A DNA stretch of 17,567 nt, from positions 1-17,567 of the forward strand of contig JANWIS010000031.1 in the NCBI GenBank assembly GCA_025449775.1, written 5' to 3'. Below, piece after piece: positions 9,101 through 15,491 of this stretch (within the stretch, counting starts at the first letter, position 1; every line of letters starts with the position of its first letter). The notes beneath the pieces are model-generated. The model made no database searches, was not told the origin of the DNA, and saw only the letters and a list, made by a program, of their open reading frames with translations. Source of the stretch: Ignavibacteriaceae bacterium (lineage in GTDB: Bacteria; Bacteroidota; Ignavibacteria; Ignavibacteriales; Ignavibacteriaceae). The position numbers were made by a program, and so were the translations under genes.

Positions 9101-9307
9101 ATCCAGATCATAAATTCTTTGATAACAAAACTGTGAACTTTGGTCATCTCCCTGACTCCAGACCATAATGAGTTCATTCGAATTAATTAGATCACGGACA
9201 CTTCCAAGACGATCTTTATAATTGGAGGATTGAGGAAATGCAGTGAAACAATAAATACATATTATGATGGCGATGAGCAAAGCTGTTAATGAAATTCTAT
9301 TTTTCAT
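6161..9307 (-). CDS. Giant T9SS cargo, diverged middle member of the tandem family (paralogue 2)
   Basis: A 1048-residue protein with the same architecture as its two neighbours but a much diverged body. The signal peptide is residues 1-25. Seven FG-GAP-like loops fall near 100, 159, 218 (DFDSDGRDDI), 282, 347 (DFNKDYRDEL), 401 and 467; the first (NFLGGSFKHF) lacks the acidic ligands. The middle region keeps the Cys pair (C516, C522), a DYDxWEYPV equivalent (IDFYEYPVY, 602-610), PDHETGNILSYR (648-659) and LPWRYDPEKGY (813-823). It also holds long Ser/Thr-valine alternating strands near 690-750. A CARDB-like domain spans about 845-940 and the T9SS domain 965-1048. The C-terminal domain is nearly the same as in paralogue 1 although the bodies differ greatly. 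The ribosome site GGAGG at 9312-9316 fixes the start. Function unknown; secreted. Confidence 0.88.
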   Translation of the reverse strand: MKNRISLTALLIAIIICIYCFTAFPQSSNYKDRLGSVRDLINSNELIMVWSQGDDQSSQFCYQRIYDLDLTHPGGTDSTLRKKPIYIDSAITGTRNLTVATGNFLGGSFKHFVAAWQGPNNTVTVSIPEIVAGTLSWTSTNTMSLYGLAVIGSKEIHVETGDFWGNRQDDFIVAFQGTDTTIHLQLCSFNKGSLIPKMFGSINDEKILVSPNNWDIVAGDFDSDGRDDIALLFVKPIGVNSWALAITIYSVDDNGNFVRKSSQEIFQEPAYNVTTINIDGIAGAFDFDAGSEIVFGFSFFQGEEPGDDTYAYLIDITNSLTNINFDVQSRVARNEVGPNDMLPFNVAAGDFNKDYRDELVMMSGYEFFVYSIEDQLLPQFKLQQNVQTDGDNLDSDAFLTVEDMDLDRSSEIVIVKSFVANGPGEFQHFEMHVFSVDTTLTSLLLKARRLNEEPILSNTGRRHYAIALGDFDGDRTRLGDPVHYRRSGVMHPTVVLYTPPIHYDILNSVNHDLSDCFPDQNCGFSSSYVQSTTTDTTITTQIHEDWGGDATLTSSQFILKEKVKVTYGDKFSNKESSGTSLTITTGRVAAGDDWIYSNVYDIDFYEYPVYDSLNPTPIGYFLVTVPQNPRPLWIELKDDDLLGNQFRPDHETGNILSYRTSNTFDTARVIVDFPEQTVGATGNSFVSVLMQSFQKSSVETSWDAGIEIGGTLDLTADVGGFDVGIEVEVNGRYNYGEILTQTVKVQQSLEVRGDLGHLDPQYGTSATYYVQPYSYWTSYGALALDYKVTQLPVGGNSFWQTNYGNKTDLAFSLPWRYDPEKGYPLPGNDPAYRLRSRDIRLSKVDPRGGDSVYIMAKVRNFGLQSVTSPFTVKFYEGDPNTGGMLLGETTVDTIIAARGYRNVLVPWLIPLNHTLDSLRIYAVIDQENAITNEVHENNNTGWTPGIGYGSLVNAETEYLLPEEYVLYQSYPNPFNPSTTIKYSIPQSSDVSIKVYDILGREVEVLVDEYKTIGTYNVEFNASRFASGVYFYQLRSRDFVETKKMILMK

Positions 9308-9316
9308 AATGCCTCC
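9308..9316 (-). promoter_or_regulatory. Ribosome binding site of paralogue 2
   Basis: GGAGG stands four bases before the ATG. The 12 bases GGAGGCATTATG are identical to those at the start of the 12616-9434 gene, evidence that the duplication included the translation start. Confidence 0.75.
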
Positions 9317-9433
9317 ATTAATTTTATAGAGAATGATTTTGTTTAACTTATAATTAATCTAAAATCAAATGAGTACAATGTCACTAAAACAAAGCACGTA
9401 AGAACCTCTCTGATGAACTTTTAATTTCTACTT

Positions 9434-12400
9434 TTATTTCATTAAAATCATCTTCTTTGTTCCAACAAAAGAACCAGCCCTCAATTGATAAAAATATACT
9501 CCGCTTGCATACTTGCTCGCATTGAAAACAACCTGGTAGCTGCCTGTCGTTTTATATTCATCTACTAGAACTTCAACTTCTCTTCCAAGAATATCAAATA
9601 CTTTTATGCTCACTTCTTCACTTATCGGAATAGAATATTTAATTGTTGTTGATGGATTAAATGGATTAGGATATGACTGGTAAATCACAAACTTATCAGG
9701 TACAAAATAATTTTCTGCAACAACTCCGGAAACAGATTCTCTTCCCAGAACATTAAATCCTTTGTTATTGTTTTCATGAATTTCATTTATCGAATTGTCC
9801 TCGTCCAGCACTGCATAAATTCTTGGAAAGGAAGGAAGTCCAGGTGGAACAATCCATTTAAATTCAACATCTGCTCTCCCTTGATAAAGAACTGGTCCGA
9901 TTGTGCTTACAGTGTTTGTTCCATTTATTCCGATCATCGGAACTCCGCCTGAATCAGGATCGTCTATGTAAAATGAAACGGAAACAGCAGATGGTGTTGG
10001 TATTAAACTATAATTTCTTACACGGGCCGTGATTGTAAGCGTATCGCCCGGCAGAGGGTTTTTGGGTAATAAAATTATGTCATTTGTCTGATATCGTTTA
10101 GCTTCTTGACTCAATGCAAATCCTTTTTCAGGATCAAGTTTCCATGGAAGAATAAATGTTGGATCCGAATCATCTCCGTATTTATCCTGCCACCATGTTG
10201 GTGGAAATCCCGGGGGTGCAAGTTCGGGTCTAACCGAATAATCCAGAACTAATGCGTCATTTTGTGCCCAATATGAATATGGAGTAACCGTATACTTTAC
10301 ATCGCCTATTCCTAAATTAACACTTCCTAAATGTGAATTTAAATTAATCTGCTCTGTTATGGTGGTTTTGTGAGTTGAGAATCTCGTCTTCGAAAAATTA
10401 AACTGGGCTAAATAGCCACCGAAATTAAGTTTAAAGTCTAATCCGTTTTGTCTGGAAGTATCTGCCAGTGAAGAAGTAAAATCAATGAACATCAGGTTCC
10501 AGTTATAAGATGTATTCGAGCTTAATGTAAAACTATCCGAGACATAGTTTGCCCGAATAGTCTGCGATACATTGGGATTGTTGCTTAAGGTATCATACGG
10601 ATAGTATGAAAGAATATTTCCAACTTCGTGATCGGGAATGTAAGAAAGTGCATAATAGCTTTTACTCGGGAACCACTGTCCACGGACATCATTTGGAACC
10701 AGTGTCATAATTGAACTTCTTGCAAAATGCTCGTTGCCATGAAAGACCGGGTATTCCCAAAGATCATAATCTGTTACCGTCGTATAAATCTGATCGTCTT
10801 CTTTTGCTAATACTTCAACTCCCACGGAGACGGTGGTAATATTTGTTGTATCATTACTAAAATGCCTGCCATGTTTATAAAGCATGTAAATTTCATAATT
10901 CACGGACACACCAACTCCTAGCGGTTCGATTGATATACTTCCTGATTTGCCCCATCCTGCAGATAAACCCCAATCTTTTGTTACTTTAGTAGTTACCTCA
11001 ACAGATGTGGTATTAGTCTTAATATATTTTGAGAAGAAATCGCAATCACCACCATTGTAACATTCATTCACATCGAAAGTTTGCCCGTTAAATACATCAA
11101 AGTGAATTGGAGGGGCATTGAGAAGAACGATAGGTTGTACAATATCTGCCTGAGAGTAATGGTGCGGCTGCCCGATTGAAAAATCGAAACCATCAAAATT
11201 TCCAACAGCAATTCCATAAAACTGGTAAGTGTCTGATTGTGGTTCGTCCCCAAATAATCTTCCAAGCAATGCAGAATCATCAAGGTCATCATTTAAAGAA
11301 ATTATCGCAACAAAAAAACCATCAGCGAATTGAGTATCTACAAAGTTTCTTACGATTATAATATCTTCACGATTATCCTGATTTGCATCAGCAACTTTTA
11401 AGAAATTATAACTCTGTATATCATCGGAATAACCACCCTCCGCAGAGCTAATCCAAGCTTTAGCATATAAATGTAAATCATCATCAGTAGCATAAGTATA
11501 AATTTTAGGACCTGTTGTGAATACAACTTCGTCCCTTCCATCATTATTTAAATCACCGGCATCCATACTTAGCTGATTATGCTCTGAAATTGGTTCATCA
11601 AAAAAATACATGTATTCCCTTTTTGAGGGGTCAAAATTTATATCCATCAAATCTGAACTTACCTCCAATAAAATTAAAGTTCCCTCATTTTCTTCAAGAG
11701 GAAACGATCCATTTTTAAGTACACAAATAAATGCAATTTCTTCCTTTTCATCATTTATAAATTGACCTGGAACAATAGCAAGATTAACACCTTGTAAATT
11801 GTCAAAATTATTTTGCCATGGCTGAATTATTTTACGTGCTTTGGGGATAATTGAATTCCCATGAACTTCATATATCTTTAAATAAAAACTCCAATCAGAA
11901 CATAATAAACACCCGTCGTTCCCTTGCAGCAGTATCTCGTCTATACCATCACCATTAACATCTCCGGTCTCAATAAAATAATCATTATATATAATAGCAT
12001 TATGAATTCCTTGTACATTTTCATCGCTGAAAGTTTTCATTAAGGTTAATGTTAACGTGGAATCAACATCATAAATCTTAAGGTAAATTGAATCATTTGT
12101 CCCAACATATGTAACCAAAATCTCGTCAAGACTATCAGCATCAAAATCCCCAGTTCTCACATAAATTCTGTTATTTCCTATTTCTATATCAATAGTTTCC
12201 TGAATGGAATTTGTCCACATAGCCTGGGTGGTGTCAAAGACAGGCATCATTATTTCAATTCCATTAGTTGAATACCAGATAGAAATGACATCATCATAAG
12301 GATCTCTATTAAACCTGCCTGAAGCCAGATCTGATAATCCAGCAATGCTACTTGTCCTTGAATCTTCCTGTCTTGGAGTTCTTGATATCATATTATCAAT

Positions 12401-12616
12401 CGGCAACCAGGTGCTGTCTATCTTTAAACGGTAAACCTTCTGATAATTTTTCCTGTCTCCTCCGACATTTTCAAGCCAGGATATAAAAACATCACTGGCT
12501 TCAACCTTAATTGGTTCAGTCCAGTTGAATGGATCTCCCTGCGATAATATTGAATCAAATGAAAGTACAACAAACAAAGAACAGTAAATGAAATTGAGTA
12601 GTAGTACTCGTTTCAT
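9434..12616 (-). CDS. Giant T9SS cargo, first gene of the tandem family (paralogue 3)
   Basis: A 1060-residue protein. The signal peptide is residues 1-25 (ending ILSQ). Seven FG-GAP-like loops lie near 98, 154 (DFDADSLDEI), 216 (DVNGDGIDEI), 282, 352 (DLNNDGRDEV), 408 and 470. The middle region (about 500-830) has the Cys pair (C519, C525 in ECYNGGDC), DYDLWEYPVFHGN at 616-628, PDHEVGNILSYYPYDT at 661-676 and DPTFILPWKLDPEKGF at 818-833. A CARDB-like domain lies at about 850-957, ending HENNNKGFN, and the T9SS sorting domain at 976-1060 (ending KKMILMK). It is closely related along its whole length to the 2860-6069 gene, more than to its direct neighbour. Two extra Cys (C236, C239) in the third blade are not present in the others. 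A strong AGGAGG ribosome site fixes the start. The three genes run in one direction with gaps of 126 and 91 bases and no hairpin between them. Confidence 0.88.
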   Translation of the reverse strand: MKRVLLLNFIYCSLFVVLSFDSILSQGDPFNWTEPIKVEASDVFISWLENVGGDRKNYQKVYRLKIDSTWLPIDNMISRTPRQEDSRTSSIAGLSDLASGRFNRDPYDDVISIWYSTNGIEIMMPVFDTTQAMWTNSIQETIDIEIGNNRIYVRTGDFDADSLDEILVTYVGTNDSIYLKIYDVDSTLTLTLMKTFSDENVQGIHNAIIYNDYFIETGDVNGDGIDEILLQGNDGCLLCSDWSFYLKIYEVHGNSIIPKARKIIQPWQNNFDNLQGVNLAIVPGQFINDEKEEIAFICVLKNGSFPLEENEGTLILLEVSSDLMDINFDPSKREYMYFFDEPISEHNQLSMDAGDLNNDGRDEVVFTTGPKIYTYATDDDLHLYAKAWISSAEGGYSDDIQSYNFLKVADANQDNREDIIIVRNFVDTQFADGFFVAIISLNDDLDDSALLGRLFGDEPQSDTYQFYGIAVGNFDGFDFSIGQPHHYSQADIVQPIVLLNAPPIHFDVFNGQTFDVNECYNGGDCDFFSKYIKTNTTSVEVTTKVTKDWGLSAGWGKSGSISIEPLGVGVSVNYEIYMLYKHGRHFSNDTTNITTVSVGVEVLAKEDDQIYTTVTDYDLWEYPVFHGNEHFARSSIMTLVPNDVRGQWFPSKSYYALSYIPDHEVGNILSYYPYDTLSNNPNVSQTIRANYVSDSFTLSSNTSYNWNLMFIDFTSSLADTSRQNGLDFKLNFGGYLAQFNFSKTRFSTHKTTITEQINLNSHLGSVNLGIGDVKYTVTPYSYWAQNDALVLDYSVRPELAPPGFPPTWWQDKYGDDSDPTFILPWKLDPEKGFALSQEAKRYQTNDIILLPKNPLPGDTLTITARVRNYSLIPTPSAVSVSFYIDDPDSGGVPMIGINGTNTVSTIGPVLYQGRADVEFKWIVPPGLPSFPRIYAVLDEDNSINEIHENNNKGFNVLGRESVSGVVAENYFVPDKFVIYQSYPNPFNPSTTIKYSIPISEEVSIKVFDILGREVEVLVDEYKTTGSYQVVFNASKYASGVYFYQLRAGSFVGTKKMILMK

Positions 12617-12626
12617 AATGCCTCCT
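12617..12626 (-). promoter_or_regulatory. Ribosome binding site of paralogue 3
   Basis: A perfect AGGAGG (12626-12621) lies four bases before the ATG, the strongest in the window. Confidence 0.75.
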
Positions 12627-12669
12627 GATTAGAATTTTCTTACTGTTATTTTTAAACGGACTGATTTAA

Positions 12670-12834
12670 ATTGTCAGATCTATCGGACAAAGGATTAATG
12701 CGATTTATTATTTGCCCTCGTTGAAAGAATTAAAACAAATTGTGGTAACACGAAGAGGAAGTGAAGAAAAAATTGAAGAATGCCGGGACAGTTTGTCTTC
12801 GTTAAAAACCTTTCCCGATCATGTGATCACATAA
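12670..12834 (+). pseudogene. Possible gene remnant, 54 open codons without an ATG start
   Basis: The frame is open from after a TAA at 12667-12669 to a TAA at 12832-12834. It reads like coding sequence (for example LKELKQIVVTRRGSEEK), with several GAA/AAA codons in a row and an amphipathic look. There is no ATG, GTG or TTG with a ribosome site at its beginning; the first TTG codons are internal (12712 and 12721). I do not recognise the product. It may be the tail of a lost gene, or chance in AT-rich DNA. Confidence 0.22.
12821..12832. promoter_or_regulatory. 12-base perfect palindrome, possible operator
   Basis: ATGTGATCACAT is its own reverse complement. It lies about 205 bases before the start of the 12616-9434 gene. 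It contains TGTGA/TCACA half-sites but with no spacer, so it is not a standard CRP site (which has six bases between). A dimeric repressor site is possible; chance is also possible. Confidence 0.25.
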
Positions 12835-12995
12835 AGTTTTCAAACAATTTAATCATTTATAAAGAATATTCAATCGTTTGAGAAAAAATTTGTAGTAAAT
12901 TTTGAAGCGGGGTTTTGCTTTTTTTGCTCCTAATAGAGGAATCCGGCTGAATTGTCAGCAGATAATCAGATTTGATGGGATGTTTTGATTTCTAT

Positions 12996-13364
12996 TTAAC
13001 CCTTCACATAGCTGAGTTTTTCGGCAACTTTTCCATCACGAACTTTGAAAATATCAACACCACGAACGTGACCTTCTTTACCATCTCGCTCCCAATGATA
13101 AATCCACCGGACAACACAACGGCCGCCGGATGCAAATATTTCTTCGGTTTCAAATTTAGCTTTTGGTGAACGAACAAACATTTCTTCCCACACTTTACGA
13201 ACTTTTTCTTGTCCGACAAATCTTTCTCCATCGGGTGAAGGACGGGTGTTTTCAAAAACACAATCGTCTGTCATCAGCTCCATAATCTGGTTAACATTGT
13301 GGTTATTAAAATCTTGATTAAATTGATTTACGATCTCAAGTGTCTTACTTGTTTCTGAATTCAT
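12996..13364 (-). CDS. NTF2-like / SnoaL-like small protein
   Basis: A 122-residue cytoplasmic protein (no signal peptide) with the cone-shaped NTF2/SnoaL-like fold signature. An N-terminal helix (VNQFNQDFNNHNVNQIMELM) is followed by TDDCVFEN, then GxExVRKVWEEMF, and then strands rich in W/V (CVVRWIYHWERDG; HVRGVDIFKVRDGKVAEKLSY). The 'G-VDIFKVRDGKV-E' ending is typical of the family. Members range from steroid isomerase-like and polyketide cyclase-like enzymes to binding proteins. I see no catalytic set that would choose among them, so the substrate is unknown. It follows the 14670-13420 gene by 55 bases on the same strand and may be co-transcribed. No Shine-Dalgarno site is visible before the ATG. 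Confidence 0.85.
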   Translation of the reverse strand: MNSETSKTLEIVNQFNQDFNNHNVNQIMELMTDDCVFENTRPSPDGERFVGQEKVRKVWEEMFVRSPKAKFETEEIFASGGRCVVRWIYHWERDGKEGHVRGVDIFKVRDGKVAEKLSYVKG

Positions 13365-13419
13365 ATTGTCTATGTTTAAATGATTGATAGTTTTTGATAG
13401 GATTGAAATTTCAAATTGT

Positions 13420-14670
13420 TTACCGAAGGAGAACCATCTTCCTGGTTATAACATTGCTACCGGAAGTCATCCTATAAAAGTAAATTCCATTGGTAAGATT
13501 ATCGGCATTAAAAATAATATTGTAATTACCTGCCGGTTTAAATTCGTCGACGACTGTTTCAACTTCTCTTCCAAGTAAATCAATAATTTTTAGTGTTACT
13601 ATTCCAGGTTCCGGAACTGAAAAATTAATTGCAGTAGATGGATTAAAAGGATTCGGATAATTTTGTTGAAGTTTGAATTCGCTCAATAAAGAATTTTCTT
13701 GTTCTTCAATTTGAGTAACAACATCAGCTGTATCCCTTTGCCATAAACCTCCACTTGTTGCCGCAACTATTTTATCATTATAAATAATTATTTTCTCGAT
13801 TGAATTCAGAAAGGGAAGTTCATCTCCAAAATCTTCCCAGTTAATTCCTTCGTCAGATGATCGGAAAATTCCTGAGCCGCCGAATTTTAGAGTTGTTACA
13901 AGTTTTCCGTTGATTCTCACAATGCACGTGTTGTATGGATCGGGAGGTAATCCATTGCTTCTGTCCTCCCAATTAATTCCGTCATCAGATGAAAGCCAGA
14001 CACCGTGAATAGTCCCGCTCCATAATTTACCGGGTTCCGAAAAGAATGTGATTGTGCTGAACAACGGAGTATTTGGTAACGATTCCCAGGTAACGCCGCC
14101 ATCAAATGATTTGAAACCGCTTGGATAATTACCGGCTTCCCTTGCCGCAAATAATATTCCGTTGTGCACTGTAAAATTTTTAGCCCAGATATGCTGTCCG
14201 GTTACATTTGTTAACATCCAGTTCTCCGCATTGTTTGTTGAACGGTATAACCCGTTAAATGCACCCGTAAATAAGTTTCCATTATATTCAAATATAGATT
14301 CAGTGAATTCATAAATTGCACCGGGCCCGATTGTAATTCCGCTACTTTTCTTCTCCCAATTATTACCATCATCAGTAGATTTATAAATTCCATCAGCAGT
14401 TGCAGCAAATAAATCTCCATTGTAAAATAAAATTTCAAAAATCTGTTTTGCCTGAATATTATTCAGGCCGTTGCTTATCACCTGCCATGAGACCATCCCG
14501 TCTGTCGATTTATATGCGCCGTTACTGCTATGTGATAAGTAGATGGAATTATTTACATCAACAATATTGTGGAGAAAACCGGATGGTGAAGAGGGAACTG
14601 TAATCCATTGCGAAAGAGAAATCGCAGTAAACGTTAAAAAAAATAATAGAGTCGTTGAAATATTTTTCAT
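13420..14670 (-). CDS. Secreted Asp-box beta-propeller protein with T9SS sorting domain
   Basis: A 416-residue protein with a signal peptide (residues 1-20). Six Asp-box motifs of the S-x-D-x-G-x-x-W type recur every 39-46 residues: KSTDGMVSW (54-62), KSTDDGNNW (97-105), RSTNNAENW (143-151), KSFDGGVTW (187-195), LSSDDGINW (226-234) and RSSDEGINW (270-278). A seventh degenerate blade sits near 308 (GGLWQRD). This is the sialidase/BNR or Ycf48-like propeller pattern. The Asp boxes are structural, and the arginine triad of true sialidases is not evident, so enzymatic activity is not supported. Residues 332-416 are the T9SS domain (NYPNPFNPST, DLLGRE, ending RKMVLLR). The gene follows the cupredoxin gene by 42 bases. 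The ATG has only a poor ribosome site, which fits translation within an operon. Confidence 0.87.
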   Translation of the reverse strand: MKNISTTLLFFLTFTAISLSQWITVPSSPSGFLHNIVDVNNSIYLSHSSNGAYKSTDGMVSWQVISNGLNNIQAKQIFEILFYNGDLFAATADGIYKSTDDGNNWEKKSSGITIGPGAIYEFTESIFEYNGNLFTGAFNGLYRSTNNAENWMLTNVTGQHIWAKNFTVHNGILFAAREAGNYPSGFKSFDGGVTWESLPNTPLFSTITFFSEPGKLWSGTIHGVWLSSDDGINWEDRSNGLPPDPYNTCIVRINGKLVTTLKFGGSGIFRSSDEGINWEDFGDELPFLNSIEKIIIYNDKIVAATSGGLWQRDTADVVTQIEEQENSLLSEFKLQQNYPNPFNPSTAINFSVPEPGIVTLKIIDLLGREVETVVDEFKPAGNYNIIFNADNLTNGIYFYRMTSGSNVITRKMVLLR

Positions 14671-14712
14671 GCTTACTGCGATATTTTAAAAATTTCTTTT
14701 AGATAGTATAGC

Positions 14713-15345
14713 TTAGCGAAGTAATAACATCTTTTTAGTTTGAATAAAACTTCCTGCGCTTAATTGGTATATATACATTCCGCTTGAAAGATTATCGGCA
14801 TTAAACTCAACTTCATATATCCCCTCTGGCTTCTCTTCATTAACGAGGACAGCTATCTCATTTCCTATAATATCATATACTTTTACGTTAACAAATGATT
14901 GGTTTGGTATTGAAAATTTAATTTTGGTGCTCGGATTAAATGGATTCGGATAGTTTTGCATTAATTCAAATTCATCAGCAATTAATTCATCTTCAGGAAC
15001 ACTAACAGGATCTATCACAATTATAGTTCCAGACATCCCGGTTCCACCCGGGCCTCCATGCGGTTCGCAGTAGTACGGATTAGTACCTTCTGAGGTAAAC
15101 ACATGTGTAAATTCCCAGGGTGCTGGTGCTGGAATACCACTAGTAAAACTACCATCATCTGCTAAAATATTATGCTCACCGAAAACATTCGTCCACCTTA
15201 CCACGTCGCCTGTTTGAATAGTCAAGGATGAAGGGCTAAATGTGAAATTGCTAACTGTAATATCGTGAGTTGTTTGTGGAAAAGAAATTCCTGTTAGTAT
15301 TAAGAAAAACACAATACAGATTTTTAGAATACCGTTCGCTTTCAT
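14713..15345 (-). CDS. Secreted cupredoxin (plastocyanin-like) with T9SS sorting domain
   Basis: A 210-residue protein. The signal peptide is about residues 1-24. Residues 26-112 are a cupredoxin domain beginning HDITVSNFTFSPSSLTIQTGDVVRW. The complete type 1 copper ligand set is visible: His58 (GEHNI), Cys93 (YYCEPHG), His96 and Met104 (GTGMSG). After a short linker, residues 125-210 are the T9SS domain (NYPNPFNPST, DIIGNE, ending KKMLLLR). A bound copper and electron transfer or copper handling at the cell surface follow from the ligands and sorting signal. The redox partner is unknown; neighbours do not name one. The ribosome site AAGGAG (15350-15355) lies four bases before the ATG. It is the first gene of a likely operon with the Asp-box and NTF2-like genes. 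Confidence 0.9.
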   Translation of the reverse strand: MKANGILKICIVFFLILTGISFPQTTHDITVSNFTFSPSSLTIQTGDVVRWTNVFGEHNILADDGSFTSGIPAPAPWEFTHVFTSEGTNPYYCEPHGGPGGTGMSGTIIVIDPVSVPEDELIADEFELMQNYPNPFNPSTKIKFSIPNQSFVNVKVYDIIGNEIAVLVNEEKPEGIYEVEFNADNLSSGMYIYQLSAGSFIQTKKMLLLR

Positions 15346-15349
15346 ACTA

Positions 15350-15355
15350 CTCCTT
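15350..15355 (-). promoter_or_regulatory. Ribosome binding site of the cupredoxin gene
   Basis: AAGGAG with a short four-base spacing supports the chosen start. The 146-base gap beyond it shows AT-rich sequence with no clear hairpin after the upstream enzyme gene. Confidence 0.6.
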
Positions 15356-15491
15356 ATTTATAGATAAAGTATTATTTGTGTGTTATTTTAATAAAAATAA
15401 TTTTAATGTAATAGTTAGAAATTCATGTGGATTTTTTTTAACAGAACTGAATAAATTCAGATTTTATGCAATTTCGATTCTTTTTTGTGTG

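Larger units (their letters stand above)
12617..12995. other. 379-base gap upstream of the giant-protein genes
   Basis: This gap should hold the promoter of the three-paralogue block (minus strand) and the end of the 13364-12996 transcript. I can assign neither a clear promoter nor a good terminator. It contains an open plus-strand frame without an ATG (12670-12834) and a 12-base perfect palindrome (12821-12832). The rest is AT-rich and featureless to the eye. Confidence 0.5.

Noticed and set aside
12821..12832. TGTGATCACA as a CRP/FNR site
   Set aside because: The half-sites have no spacer, whereas CRP and FNR sites need six and four bases between halves; only a generic palindrome is kept.
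12905..12920. AAGC...GCTT hairpin followed by T run as a terminator
   Set aside because: Only a four-base stem with an eight-base loop, and it faces the plus strand where no convincing gene lies.
13420..14670. Sialidase activity of the Asp-box protein
   Set aside because: Asp boxes are structural; no FRIP motif or arginine triad is evident, so only a propeller call is made.
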